Of a stretch of 64,000 bases of DNA, positions 9,501 through 18,270 are shown one piece after another. A program made the translations under genes and the position numbers. The DNA is from Aquibacillus koreensis. GTDB taxonomy: Bacteria; Bacillota; Bacilli; Bacillales; Amphibacillaceae. The DNA is taken from assembly GCF_025154055.1 (NCBI RefSeq), contig NZ_JAOALK010000052.1, positions 1-64,000 of the forward strand. The letters run 5' to 3'. Numbering within the stretch: the first letter of the stretch is position 1; every line of letters begins with the position of its first letter. The notes under the pieces were generated by a model. It searched no databases. It saw nothing but the letters and a program-made list of their open reading frames with translations, and was not told the DNA's origin.

Positions 9501-11785
9501 ATTTGGCTTTAAAGGCTAGGGTATATTTTGTTTTTGGTGCATTTGTGAACCATTGGAAAAGACATATGCGTCATAGCTTGGAATACTTAAAGCAATCCCA
9601 ACAGTTGTGTGTGGAAGTAGGGAATTTACACCTTGCTGGTGCGAATGCATCTTTTATAGGAATCGCAACCTTTTCAAAAGGGGATCCACTGTCCGAGGTG
9701 AAAACCACAATTGAAAAGCAGATTGACTTCTCAAGAAAAAATGAGTACAAGATTTCCAATGACTTTTTAACTGAGCTAAACGGATGGATTTCTCATCTTA
9801 CCGACCCAAAAAATGAGCCGGAATGGAATTTCACTCCTATAACAGAAGATATGTCTGCTGAGATTATTCATAAGACGCTTCGTTTGCAAATGGCATATCT
9901 TTTTAACCATTCGGAATACACGAATACGGTTATTACTGAATTGGAAAAACTAGTAGAAAAAGCGCTTATGCTAGTTGTTGCCCCTGACTTTTACATGTAC
10001 CATTCCTTGTGGATTAGTAGATTTGTTCAAGATGGAAGGATTCGTCGTACACAAGCTGCTAGAAAGCTAAGAAAGAATTTAATAAAGCTTAAGAAATGGG
10101 CAAAACACGCCCCGGAAAATTTTGAACATAAGTATGAATTAGTAAAGGCGGAGTTTGCTAGTATGATGGGGAGAAACAGTCAAGCGGCTATCCATTATCA
10201 TCAAGCAATTGAATTAGCTGAAACAAATGGATACATACAGGATGTTGCTATTGCTAATCTTTGTGCTGCCAAACATTTCATAAGTAATAACCTTGATCGG
10301 ACTGCAAAGGCGTATATGTCTGAGGCGTACAACTTTTTTGAACAGTGGGGAGCAACGACTGTTACGGAATCCATACTTAATAACGATGGACATCTTATTC
10401 TAAAGCCAGTACGAACAGGGGAATTGGCAGAGCTCGGTGTCCATATTGATACCCAAACAATACTTCAAGCCTCACGTGTATTGTCAGGCGAAGTTAAATT
10501 TGAAAAACTATTAGAAAAAATGATGGATATCGTGTTAACGAATGCTGGTGCGGAACGGGCTTTCTTCATTCTTTATCAAGATCAACAATTACAGCTAGTA
10601 GCACATAATAATGTTGATGGAGAAGTGCAAGTGTGTCCTGAGGCCTTACCGATTCATGATGCAACTAGTTTCTCCGTAAATATTGTTAATTATGTTGCTA
10701 GTACAGAAGAGCCTGTTGTACTAGGTCATGCAGTAAAACGAGGAGTATTTATGACAGACTCCTATATTCAAGCTAAGCAAATTAAATCCGTACTTTCGAT
10801 TCCAATTTTGTCTCAAAATAAGCTCCTTGGTGTGTTGTATTTAGAAAACAACCAATCAACCAACGCGTTTACTAGAGAGAGAATCCAAGTATTAACGATG
10901 TTATCTTCGCAAATAGCGATATCCATTGATAATGCAAATCTTTATGCTAGCCTGGAACAAAAAGTAGAGAAAAGAACGAGATTGTTACAAGAGGTAAATG
11001 AAAAACTGCAAGTAGTCAATCAGGATTTAGCGAATGAACGGGAATTAAGACAAAAACTGTTTTCTAATGTTTCCCATGATTTGCGTTCTCCTATTGCTGC
11101 TATTCAAGGCTATGTTGATGCAATTTTGGACGGAGTAGTTGAAGAACCAAGTAAACAACGTGGATATCTGGAGAAGGTCAGTAAAAAAGTTAAATCGTTG
11201 GATCGTTTGATTCAAGATTTATTCGAACTTGCCAAATTAGAGTCTGGCCAAATCAAATTGAATAAGGATGTAGCTCCAGTTGATCAGTTATTTATTCATC
11301 TGTGTAGCCAATTCGAGTTAGACGTTCAACAAGCTGGTCTAAACTATCGTTGGCACTATCCTCCTGAAGATAACTATTTGTTAGTAGAAGTTGACGTGAT
11401 AAGACTAGAGCAAGTGATGACAAATATCATCACAAATGCAATAAAACATACGAGTGAAGGTACAATTGAAGTAACGCTGAAATTTAATGAAAAGAAAGAA
11501 ATGATCATCGGTGTAAAGGACGAAGGGGTAGGTATACCAAAGTCAGAAGTTGATTTTGTTTTTGATCGTTTTTACACAAAAGGTTCCAAAGAAAAGAAAA
11601 AAGGGAATGGACTAGGTCTAGCAATTAGTAAGGAAATCGTTATGCTCCATCAAGGGAATGTGTGGGTAGAAAGTAACGAAGGTGAAGGTGCAGCCTTTTA
11701 TTTTTCACTGCCTATGTTTGATGTTGAATGGACAGTTGATGAAGACCCAGCGGTTACAAACGAAAAGGAACAACTCTATAAATAG
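6551..11785 (+). CDS. Giant fusion: Ser/Thr pseudokinase, AAA ATPase, GAF, histidine kinase
   Basis: The 1744-residue protein starts with a Ser/Thr-kinase-like fold (1-275). Its catalytic loop reads IHKSIHPDN, with Ser128 where the catalytic Asp belongs, and the DFG site reads TGF with Thr146. This domain is therefore probably not a kinase. A STAND/AAA ATPase follows with P-loop GPSGVGKT (328-335) and Walker B FLDDLQWAD (Asp461). Next come a helical TPR-like stretch, a GAF domain (about 1300-1460), a coiled coil and HisKA with His1509 in NVSHDLRSP. The ATPase domain at the end has DEGVGIP and KGNGLGLAIS. It is a soluble sensor kinase. ATG 6551, GTG 6548 and TTG 6557 are all possible starts around AAGGTGATG. 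Confidence 0.9.
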   Translation: MTLITITGYKNVAKYLESKSWILYKARRLDDYKTVLIKETKSLANATVADVIQEYNLLNDMNIDGVLSPIEYVEYRANTYLVFPFFSGMKLSTWMAEYAFDLSSFLKIAIKLTSIISNLHTHQTIHKSIHPDNILFHPQSNDVSITGFEQSTKLWKENQQQISPYHALHQVAYISPEQTGRMNLTLDHRTDLYSLGVILYEMLTGQVPFDKDNPVEVIHAHIAKIPVEPHRLNNNIPIVFSDIIMKLLSKMPADRYRTAISLKRDLEKCYDQWQKNKAIEAFPLADKDKGELFERSPKLYGRDQQMKELINGLGDAREGKPVLLLVPGPSGVGKTSLVNQLHEPILKQKGYFISGKFVKLHRQIPYAPLIGAFQSLLRQVMRESPQQVENWREKIKQALGNNADMMLRFIPELRWFISRESHEDEEVLLSSIDVHNRFRLAVRNFVDLFAQKEHPLVIFLDDLQWADRATLDLIQHLLTNKGERSLVIVGAYRDDEVQIGHSFGTMLSQITETQISFRNVRVKPLTYEDIIAWVTDILAAENQKAIQLVDYVYRITKGNPFFITQLLQSLYEEQIIAFDQSIESWQVDMDQLSDIPITETILDFLIKRVDHLPDQTKYMLQLASCVGNQFHPSLLANLTGEKEKDVAEKLQVGVQEGHVIPTNLGEQLRETDDDEFSRNKTTLTYVFTHDKVHQALYTSMSEEERKGNHLKIGEILARSYSPSQLKGNIFSVVNHFNQCIDRLTCEERLKLMEWNFLAGEKSKSSAAFQEAYRFFSLAMDLLPANGWSEYPEQTRKIMTSLGEAAYLNQLFDQAEHTFKEVLNNAQTNQEKLIIYRLKIMLYTHIHEVEKATEAGLTGLGLFGWKFDRNPNKAQVAIEYIRTKITLGKKESKDLLALPPVADEVKHMLMQTLINTNASAYHVNQNLATILMLRALRLTLKYGDMDLSALVYNNFALTLSAGFGDYDGSYQYGKLAIDHAESRGDLALKARVYFVFGAFVNHWKRHMRHSLEYLKQSQQLCVEVGNLHLAGANASFIGIATFSKGDPLSEVKTTIEKQIDFSRKNEYKISNDFLTELNGWISHLTDPKNEPEWNFTPITEDMSAEIIHKTLRLQMAYLFNHSEYTNTVITELEKLVEKALMLVVAPDFYMYHSLWISRFVQDGRIRRTQAARKLRKNLIKLKKWAKHAPENFEHKYELVKAEFASMMGRNSQAAIHYHQAIELAETNGYIQDVAIANLCAAKHFISNNLDRTAKAYMSEAYNFFEQWGATTVTESILNNDGHLILKPVRTGELAELGVHIDTQTILQASRVLSGEVKFEKLLEKMMDIVLTNAGAERAFFILYQDQQLQLVAHNNVDGEVQVCPEALPIHDATSFSVNIVNYVASTEEPVVLGHAVKRGVFMTDSYIQAKQIKSVLSIPILSQNKLLGVLYLENNQSTNAFTRERIQVLTMLSSQIAISIDNANLYASLEQKVEKRTRLLQEVNEKLQVVNQDLANERELRQKLFSNVSHDLRSPIAAIQGYVDAILDGVVEEPSKQRGYLEKVSKKVKSLDRLIQDLFELAKLESGQIKLNKDVAPVDQLFIHLCSQFELDVQQAGLNYRWHYPPEDNYLLVEVDVIRLEQVMTNIITNAIKHTSEGTIEVTLKFNEKKEMIIGVKDEGVGIPKSEVDFVFDRFYTKGSKEKKKGNGLGLAISKEIVMLHQGNVWVESNEGEGAAFYFSLPMFDVEWTVDEDPAVTNEKEQLYK

Positions 11786-11810
11786 CAGAGTTTGTTCTTT
11801 TTTTTGTTGC
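11767..11810 (+). terminator. Terminator overlapping the kinase stop codon
   Basis: GAACAACTCT and AGAGTTTGTTC pair across the stop codon with a one-base bulge, and a nine-T tract follows. Confidence 0.8.
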
Positions 11811-11814
11811 ATAG

Positions 11815-12430
11815 TTTGTATAGAGTGTGTAATTAGCCTATCTTCTGACATTTTCAAAGCAGGAACTCAAAAAGTAGTCAGAGAAGTGTGCGATCACTGA
11901 CAAAAAAGTCACTCGAGAGCGGATCGAAGTCAGAGAAGTGTGTTATCACTGACAAGAAAGTCACTTGAGAGCGGATTGAAGTCAGAGAAGTGTGTTATCA
12001 CTGACAAGAAAGTCACTCGAGAGTAGAATGAAGTCAGAGAAGTGTGTTATCACTGACAAGAAAGTCACTCGAGAGTAGAATGAAGTCAGAGAAGTGTGTT
12101 ATCACTGACAAGAAAGTCACTTGAGAGCGGATTGAAGTCAGAGAAGTGTGTTATCACTGACAAGAAAGTCACTCGAGAGCGGATTGAAGTCAGAGAAGTG
12201 TGTTATCACTGACAAGAAAGTCACTTGAGAGCGGATTGAAGTCAGAGAAATGTGTTATCACTGACAAGAAAGTCACTCGAGAGCAGAATGAAGTCAGAGG
12301 AGCGTGCGATCACTGATAAGAAAAAACCTTGAGAACTGATTGAAGTCAGAGAGGGATCCAACTCCCAAAATTTACCTAGTACATTGTTAAACATGTTACT
12401 TTTTTGTTACGACGCATTTAATATCTACTG
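11815..12430. repeat. Repeat cassette 1: nine and a half tandem 52-bp units with conserved ends
   Basis: Units begin (at AGTCAGAG or close variants) at 11876, 11928, 11980, 12032, 12084, 12136, 12188, 12240, 12292 and, truncated, 12344: a period of exactly 52 bp. Each unit holds GTCAG...CTGAC and usually a CTCGAG. The left end is TTTGTATAGAGTG at 11815; the right end is GTTACGACGCATTT at 12406. The period is not a multiple of three and no frame is kept. Cassette 2 at 33401 has the same units and flanks. It fills the gap between the kinase gene and ppc. Confidence 0.95.
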
Positions 12431-12463
12431 TGTAATACCATTAAACGGTGATAAAACCATTGA

Positions 12464-12501
12464 AAAAAGCTTGTGCATTCACGTGAATGCACAAGCTTTT
12501 T
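12464..12501. terminator. Perfect palindromic terminator, mainly for ppc
   Basis: A fully self-complementary 38-nt sequence centred on ACGT at 12481, with A and T runs at both ends, lies just beyond the ppc stop. It can terminate transcription in either direction. Confidence 0.85.
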
Positions 12502-12509
12502 AAGGATGA

Positions 12510-15260
12510 TCAACCTGTGTTGCGTAAACCTGCTGCAACGCCGTTGATTGTAAGTAGTACTTCATTTAATAAATCATCGAGACTTTCGTCTTCATTACCT
12601 TGTCTAAGTTCTGAAATAAGATCTACTTGGAATAAGTTTAGTGGATCAACTAACGGGTTACGTAGTCGAACAGATTCTTTAATATTCGGTTTGTGATCTA
12701 ACAATTCAGATTGACCAGTTATTTTAAGCACCATTGCTTTTGTAAGGTTATATTCTTCGGTAATTTGGTCAAAAATACGTTTTTGCGTTGCTTCGTCACT
12801 TACCATTTTTGCATATTCTTTTGCGGTAGTGAGGTCAGCCTTCGTCAGTGCCATTTGCAAGTTGTTGATTGTTGCTTGGAAAAATGGCCACTTCTCATAG
12901 ATTTCCTGTAATAGCTTTAGGTTACCTGTTTTTTCAATGTATTTGTTTAAACCGGTACCGGCTGCATACCATGCTGGTAGGAGTTGACGACTTTGTGTCC
13001 AAGCAAATACCCATGGAATCGCACGTAGATCTTCAAATCGGTTACTACCTTTACGCTTCATTGGACGTGAACCTATATTTAAGTCACCTAACTCATGTAA
13101 TGGTGTTGCTTGGTTAAAGTAAGTTAAGAAACCAGGATCTTTGAATACAAGTGATTGATATTTATCTAAAGCATATTCAGAAATATCGCTCATTGCAACT
13201 TCTGCCTCTTTTGATGGCATTTGTTTTGCTTCAGTAGACGTAAGTCCCATGATCGCTGTCATCATTGTAGACGTTGCTTGTTCTAAACTACGATAAGCAA
13301 TGTCTGGCAACAAGTAACGAGAAGATAATACTTCCCCTTGCTCTGTTATTTTAACACCATCACCTAATGTAACAGGTGGTTGGGATAAAAGACTTGAATA
13401 AAGTGGACCGCCGCCGCGACCGAGTGAGCCACCACGACCGTGGAAATACTTTAATTTCACGCCGTAACGAGAAGCAATGTCATGAACGTCTTGTTGTGTT
13501 TTATATAGCTCCCAGTTTGCTGTTAATGTTCCGCCATCTTTACTACTATCTGAATATCCAAGCATGATTTCTTGTAAATCTTTACGAGCAGACAAGTGCT
13601 TGCGATATAGAGGAATCTCAAATAATTTTTCAATCATTTCTGGACCGTTCTTCAAATCATCAATTGTCTCTAGTAATGGAGCTACGTGAATTCTACTTAC
13701 GACATGTCCATCCGGATAAACGCGGTATAAACCTGCTTCTTTAGCAAGGACTAATACCTCTAATAAGTCACTTACAGACTGCGTCATACTAATTAAATAC
13801 ACTTCAATCGCACGTTCCCCAAACGTATCCTGTGCACGCTTAATCATACGGAAAGTATTGATTACTTCTTGTGTTTCATCTGTAAATTCATCATAAATGG
13901 AAATCATCGGTCTTGGATCTTGTAAAACTTTGATTAAAGTTTCCACTTTTTCATCTTCATTTAACTGCTTGTAGTCTTTTGCAATGTTCACTAAATGAAG
14001 CACTTCAGCTAGGGCAGATTCATGCTCTCCACTGTGATTTCTAATATCTAGAGAAGCGATGTGGAATCCAAAAATCTCAACCTGACGAATAACCTTGCGT
14101 AGTAATTTAATTGGATTATGATTAGGATGATGATTCGACAAACTCTTTTGAATCAGTCGTAAATCAGCTAATAGCTGCTCTGCAGTTTCATAACCAAGAT
14201 CATTATCTTCTTCTGTATAACGTAATTTGGATAGCATCAAGGAAATTTTCACACGATATATTTCGTCTTGTTTATGCCAACCAGATTCGTTAAGTGCTTT
14301 TTTATCTTTAATAATAGAATCAACAAGATCATTACTGATGTTAACCTTCTTAGCTGAGTGGCTAAGTAAATCTTTTAGCTTATCAAGAGATTCCCTATAT
14401 TTTCTTAGTGCTAATGATCGATGTGTCTTTAATGTTTCAAATGTAGTTGTTGCTTTTACATTCGGGTTCCCATCACGGTCACCACCGATCCATGATCCAA
14501 AACGTAGGAAAGATGGAACTTGAAAACGCTGGCTATATTTTTCGTATAATAGATCTTCTAAATCTTGGTGAATTCTTGGTAAAACATCAAACAATACTTT
14601 ATCGAAGAAGTAAAGCCCGTTTGAAACCTCTTTCATAACTGAAGGCTTCTTTTCACGAATTTCGGCTGATTGCCACAAGATAGTGATTTCGTTGAAAATA
14701 GTTTCTTGGATTACTTTCTTCTCATAACGCGTGTAGGAATAATCCCAATTTTTTAGTAAGTTGGCAATTCGTTTGTGAATTTGTAAGATCGTACGTCTTG
14801 TTGCTTCCGTAGGGTGTGCAGTAATTACTAACTCCAAGGACAATGTTTCTAGTAAGTTAGTAACCATCTCTGGTGTTACATTATTCTCCTGTAACTTATT
14901 CACACCTTCTTCTAATGATCCAGGTTGAATAACATTTTCATCCTGGGCCTGATATTCTCTGCGACGACGACTGCGGTAGTTTTGCTCTGCGATATTAAAT
15001 AAATGTAATTGAACAGAAAAAGCGCGAATGACATTCTGTCTAAGTGGTGGTTCTAAGTTGTTGATTGCTTCTTTAATTTGAATGTAAACGGCAGGATCTT
15101 GAGTCTCTCTTAATGTTCTAGAAAGAGACCTAATATTATTCACGGTTTCTAGCAAATGTTCTCCGCCCTCGTGGAGCAATACATTATCTAAGATTTTACT
15201 GAGGTAATCTACGTCTCTATGTAAGGAGACTGTGTTTTTATCTACTGTTTTTGTATCCAT
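12510..15260 (-). CDS. ppc: Phosphoenolpyruvate carboxylase
   Basis: The 916-residue enzyme adds bicarbonate to phosphoenolpyruvate to form oxaloacetate, refilling the TCA cycle. Signature blocks are LVITAHPTEATRRTI with the catalytic histidine, GSWIGGDRDGNPNV, GYSDSSKDGG and the glycine-rich FHGRGGSLGRGGGP. The C-terminus ends in RNTG, the usual terminus of the family. Length is typical. GGAAGTGG upstream of ATG 15260 serves as ribosome binding site. It stands alone between repeat cassette 1 and a 520-base intergenic region. Many Bacillaceae use pyruvate carboxylase instead, so presence of ppc is a useful taxonomic marker. Confidence 0.97.
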   Translation of the reverse strand: MDTKTVDKNTVSLHRDVDYLSKILDNVLLHEGGEHLLETVNNIRSLSRTLRETQDPAVYIQIKEAINNLEPPLRQNVIRAFSVQLHLFNIAEQNYRSRRRREYQAQDENVIQPGSLEEGVNKLQENNVTPEMVTNLLETLSLELVITAHPTEATRRTILQIHKRIANLLKNWDYSYTRYEKKVIQETIFNEITILWQSAEIREKKPSVMKEVSNGLYFFDKVLFDVLPRIHQDLEDLLYEKYSQRFQVPSFLRFGSWIGGDRDGNPNVKATTTFETLKTHRSLALRKYRESLDKLKDLLSHSAKKVNISNDLVDSIIKDKKALNESGWHKQDEIYRVKISLMLSKLRYTEEDNDLGYETAEQLLADLRLIQKSLSNHHPNHNPIKLLRKVIRQVEIFGFHIASLDIRNHSGEHESALAEVLHLVNIAKDYKQLNEDEKVETLIKVLQDPRPMISIYDEFTDETQEVINTFRMIKRAQDTFGERAIEVYLISMTQSVSDLLEVLVLAKEAGLYRVYPDGHVVSRIHVAPLLETIDDLKNGPEMIEKLFEIPLYRKHLSARKDLQEIMLGYSDSSKDGGTLTANWELYKTQQDVHDIASRYGVKLKYFHGRGGSLGRGGGPLYSSLLSQPPVTLGDGVKITEQGEVLSSRYLLPDIAYRSLEQATSTMMTAIMGLTSTEAKQMPSKEAEVAMSDISEYALDKYQSLVFKDPGFLTYFNQATPLHELGDLNIGSRPMKRKGSNRFEDLRAIPWVFAWTQSRQLLPAWYAAGTGLNKYIEKTGNLKLLQEIYEKWPFFQATINNLQMALTKADLTTAKEYAKMVSDEATQKRIFDQITEEYNLTKAMVLKITGQSELLDHKPNIKESVRLRNPLVDPLNLFQVDLISELRQGNEDESLDDLLNEVLLTINGVAAGLRNTG

Positions 15261-15783
15261 TTAGTTCCACTTCCTTTCGAGAATTTATAACCTTATTTAT
15301 TGTTGAGAATTAGAATCGTTTGGGGGATATAACGCACGCATTTCATTCGTCGAACGGTTTTCTGTTGCAGAGACATAAAATAATCATAACATGTTTCTCT
15401 TAGAAAAATAACTAATAAGTATGTTATATTTTCTGACTACTTGCTAATCAATCTAATTTTGATATAGATACTTGATTGATTTATGCTATGAATCAACGTG
15501 ATTTTCCCTGTCCATTACTATAGTTATAGTCTGAAAATAGTGATAAGTCAATAAAGTTAGCGTTTTCTTTTGATGGGGGTATTACATGATATGGAAAGAG
15601 TGTTATAGGGTAATAGCCAGTATTTGGAAATATATAATTCTCAAAATGGAATGCTTTTAAATGGGGTTATACTTTATGTAAATTATTCATTAAGAAGCTG
15701 TTAATGGAGATTTAAGCACAGGAAATTATATAGCTTTATTTTAGAAGTTAAAAGCATCCATTTCAATTTAAAAGGGGCAATGG
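15261..15783. other. Intergenic region upstream of ppc, no gene seen
   Basis: AT-rich sequence without a credible reading frame or strong hairpin. It must contain the ppc promoter, but no clear -35/-10 pair could be picked. Confidence 0.6.
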
Positions 15784-15963
15784 TTAGCGAGATATATGGT
15801 GGTTCGATCGTTTCTTTCGGAAAAAAGCTTTGTTTAATAGATCGTCTAATTCTTGTGAAAGTTTTACCACATCATCACAAAGGTGCTTTTCTTTATAGTT
15901 TTGGTATAGTTTTTTTCTGAGTGTTTCTATTTCCTTTTCTTCCTTCTCAGTCAATTTATTCAT
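15784..15963 (-). CDS. Spo0E-family aspartyl-phosphate phosphatase
   Basis: The 59-residue product has the Spo0E pattern: IETLRKKLYQNYKEKHLCDD followed by VVKLSQELDDLLN, which contains the SQELD signature. Family members dephosphorylate Spo0A-P and delay sporulation. Length is typical of the short YnzD/YisI type. The start is uncertain: ATG 15963 follows GGGG directly with almost no spacer, while the open frame continues to 16047 without a ribosome binding site. The gene marks the organism as a probable spore former. Confidence 0.8.
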   Translation of the reverse strand: MNKLTEKEEKEIETLRKKLYQNYKEKHLCDDVVKLSQELDDLLNKAFFRKKRSNHHISR

Positions 15964-16129
15964 CCCCAATCTATTATGAATAATACCTATAATATCTATT
16001 TTGATAATTATACTTATAAATATACTTTTTTGTTTATAAAAATACAAGAGAAGGTGATTGTATTTGTAAGAAAAAAGAAAGCAGAATTTGTGATTCCATT
16101 GTATAATAGAAGTGGATGGGAGTTAATTG

Positions 16130-16160
16130 ACTGGATGGGTACGTTTCCATCCAGTTTTTA
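16130..16160 (+). terminator. Plus-strand terminator without an obvious gene
   Basis: A perfect 9-bp stem (16130-16138 with 16147-16155) is followed by TTTTTACTTTTT. A TATAAT box lies at about 16112, so a very short transcript is conceivable. No plus-strand gene is recognised upstream. Confidence 0.6.
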
Positions 16161-16174
16161 CTTTTTATAAGGAT

Positions 16175-16702
16175 TTAAATTTCTTCTAAAAAACGTTTGA
16201 ACATGTTTTCTTTTTTCGCCTTTTTAGTTGATTCATATGTATTTTCGAATTCCTTTAGCATACTTTGACTGTAACCATATCCTTCTAAATCCCTCTCAAG
16301 CTGGCCAAGTACTGTGTGAAATTCCTCATCCGACTTACGCTCTAAATCGTTTGCTTTTTCCTTGTATTTATTTAAAAATATGAATAGATTAATTTCTTCA
16401 TTATTATATTCTTGATAGGCGATTTCAATGAGACTATCTAATCGTGTTTGGATTTTTGCTTCGAGCTTTTCAAACTTGTCTTTGTATAACTTTTTCACTG
16501 CTTCTATAGACGGTTTTGTAGCAGTTGGGCTTACTGCCGGTTCAAATAAGCCATGTCTTTTTGTTTCTAAGGTCACTTTGTTGTAATCATTTTTCTCTGA
16601 AATGATATGCTTATTCTGACTAAGCTGTGTAAAACTTTGAAAGAAGAATGCGATACTTACCAATATAATCAGGCTGGATACTATTCTATTTAAGGTCTTC
16701 AT
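16175..16702 (-). CDS. Membrane-anchored coiled-coil protein of unknown function
   Basis: The 175-residue protein has one N-terminal hydrophobic helix (about 6-23), which is either a signal anchor or an uncleaved signal peptide. A charged, mostly helical domain follows with heptad-like stretches (about 65-110 and 120-170) rich in Lys and Glu. No Cys lipobox is present. GAAGGAG eight bases before ATG 16702 supports the start. I do not recognise a family. Its neighbours are a Spo0E-like gene and a zinc-ribbon gene on the same strand, with no shared function visible. Confidence 0.7.
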   Translation of the reverse strand: MKTLNRIVSSLIILVSIAFFFQSFTQLSQNKHIISEKNDYNKVTLETKRHGLFEPAVSPTATKPSIEAVKKLYKDKFEKLEAKIQTRLDSLIEIAYQEYNNEEINLFIFLNKYKEKANDLERKSDEEFHTVLGQLERDLEGYGYSQSMLKEFENTYESTKKAKKENMFKRFLEEI

Positions 16703-16812
16703 ATGAAAAACTCCTTCAAATCCATTCTTTCATTTAAAAGAAGAATTATACGATCACATATTTAATTGATAGGTAGACATGAAGAAGTGTATATAAATGT
16801 AAAACCAAATTG

Positions 16813-16843
16813 AAAAACGGTTACTTAAAGATAAAGTAACCGT
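16813..16843 (-). terminator. Terminator of the zinc-ribbon gene
   Basis: A perfect 10-bp stem (16817-16826 with 16834-16843) is followed on the minus strand by five T. Confidence 0.75.
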
Positions 16844-16855
16844 AAAATAGGAAAG

Positions 16856-17053
16856 CTATTTCATCCAATCTTCAAATAATCCACTACCACTGCATCCGGG
16901 GCAATGGAAGGTGCTAGAATAAAGATGTTCGTGGGGTAACGTGTGTATTCCTTTTCCACCACAGTCTGGGCATAAGCCTTTTTCTTGCATCTTTGAGACT
17001 CTTTTTTCATACCTACCATTTGACCATTCTGAGATAGCGCTAAATAAACCCAT
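16856..17053 (-). CDS. Small protein with two CxxCxGxG zinc motifs
   Basis: The 65-residue product begins MGLFSAISEWSNGRYEKRV and carries CPDCGGKG (about 28-35) and CPGCSGSG (about 51-58), the cysteine pattern of the DnaJ central zinc domain. The two motifs are set to bind one zinc ion. It may bind unfolded protein or a partner; nothing shows which. GAGGTGAT seven bases upstream supports ATG 17053. That ribosome binding site is part of a 12-bp inverted repeat (17062-17120), which suggests control of translation by RNA folding. Confidence 0.75.
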   Translation of the reverse strand: MGLFSAISEWSNGRYEKRVSKMQEKGLCPDCGGKGIHTLPHEHLYSSTFHCPGCSGSGLFEDWMK

Positions 17054-17061
17054 TTATATCA

Positions 17062-17120
17062 CCTCACCTATTTTTTTCTTACTATTTCTAAAAATGATTT
17101 TTTTATGCAAATAGGTGAGG
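17062..17120 (-). promoter_or_regulatory. Hairpin that would hide the ribosome binding site of the zinc-ribbon gene
   Basis: In the minus-strand transcript CCTCACCTATTT (17120-17109) is perfectly complementary to AAATAGGTGAGG (17073-17062), which contains the Shine-Dalgarno sequence. The loop is 35 nt. If transcription starts upstream of 17120, the folded leader would block translation. Confidence 0.55.
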
Positions 17121-17150
17121 GAATTCAAAAAAAGTGGAGCTAGTTATAAA

Positions 17151-17182
17151 AAGAAAAATAGCGGATTTTGGATTCCGCTATT
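17151..17182 (-). terminator. Terminator of the aldo/keto reductase gene
   Basis: A 9-bp stem (17157-17165 with 17174-17182) followed on the minus strand by TTTTTCTTTTT lies 10 bases past the reductase stop. Confidence 0.85.
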
Positions 17183-17192
17183 ATAACAAAAA

Positions 17193-18110
17193 CTATTGCT
17201 TGTGTTGTGGGTGGTTCGTGGATACCAAATCAGCTGCTTGCGCATTAAGCACTACTTGGTCTGGATTTTTACAACCTGGTATTACAGTTGAAACGGCAGG
17301 ATGTTTTAGGCACCATGCTAAAGCCCAGGTTGCCATAGGTACACCCTCAGGTACTTCGTTTCTTGCTATTTCTTCCACGAGTTTTAATTTTTTGCTAGTA
17401 TCTGCTTGATCATGTTTGGAACGAACATCACTTTTTTCAAAGGTTGCACCTGGCTTATACTTTCCGCTTAAATAACCACTTGCCAAGGGTACTCGAGCCA
17501 ATACACCAAGATTGTCTTTTTCAGCAATCGGAAGAACTTCATCTTCAGGCTCACGTTGTAATCGATTATAAATTAATTGTATCGCTCTGGCGTTAACTTC
17601 TTTTGCGGTTTTGGTTTGGTATGTGCTAGCTTCATTTTGCAGGGAGATACCCAAGTTTCTAATTTTACCTGCTTGCACTTGTTTGTCTAACATTGTCCAT
17701 AAGTCATCATTATTAAATTCTTCATCTGAACAAGAATGTGCTTGATACAAGTCTATATAATCTGTCTTTAAAGACTTTAAAGAATGATCTAATTGCTTTA
17801 GTACTTGATCTGCTTTCCATTGACGTGTTCTTTCAAAGTTATCGATAAAATGATGTCCAAATTTAGTTGCTACAATCCAGTCTTCCCGATTATTCCTCGA
17901 TAAGTAATCACCAATAAAAGATTCGGAAAGGTGGTCACCGTAACACTCGGCTGTATCGAGCAGGTTTATGCCTACTTCTCTGCCTTTATCTAAAATCTGA
18001 TCTACTTCCATTTGCGTGAAATCTTTGCCCCATTCACCACCGAACTGCCATGTGCCAATACCTATTACGGAAACGTCTAAATCTGTACTTCCTAAACGTC
18101 TATACTTCAT
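17193..18110 (-). CDS. Aldo/keto reductase
   Basis: The 305-residue NADPH-dependent oxidoreductase has the TIM-barrel family order: start YRRLGSTDLDVSVIGIGTW, catalytic Asp and Tyr in LDTAECYG, Lys in VATKFG and His in DLYQAHSCSD. The C-terminal cofactor segment includes VIPGCKNPDQV. Substrate is unknown; relatives reduce sugars, methylglyoxal and other aldehydes. ATG 18110 is preferred because GAAGGATCTG gives a short spacer, whereas the GTG at 18122 sits on top of GGGAG. It has its own terminator and is not linked to the xylan genes. Confidence 0.9.
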   Translation of the reverse strand: MKYRRLGSTDLDVSVIGIGTWQFGGEWGKDFTQMEVDQILDKGREVGINLLDTAECYGDHLSESFIGDYLSRNNREDWIVATKFGHHFIDNFERTRQWKADQVLKQLDHSLKSLKTDYIDLYQAHSCSDEEFNNDDLWTMLDKQVQAGKIRNLGISLQNEASTYQTKTAKEVNARAIQLIYNRLQREPEDEVLPIAEKDNLGVLARVPLASGYLSGKYKPGATFEKSDVRSKHDQADTSKKLKLVEEIARNEVPEGVPMATWALAWCLKHPAVSTVIPGCKNPDQVVLNAQAADLVSTNHPQHKQ

Positions 18111-18270
18111 CAGATCCTTCACTCCCTTTATGTAATTAACTCTATTATCTTATGTTCTCTTTTGTTTAGTACTAAATTACGTGTGATTCGTTTTGGGAAA
18201 GCCTTGACAATCAAAATAAAGAATACATCATACATGGCGAGCGTTTTGCATTTTTATCAAAAAAAAGGCA

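Noticed and set aside
11876-12350. CRISPR array
   Set aside because: Units are contiguous and nearly identical along their full 52 bp, with no unique spacers, and no cas gene is in the window. The same applies to the arrays at 18871, 33462, 43619 and 49621.
15976-16170. 64-codon plus-strand frame
   Set aside because: It reads through the terminator at 16130-16160 and has no ribosome binding site at its ATG.
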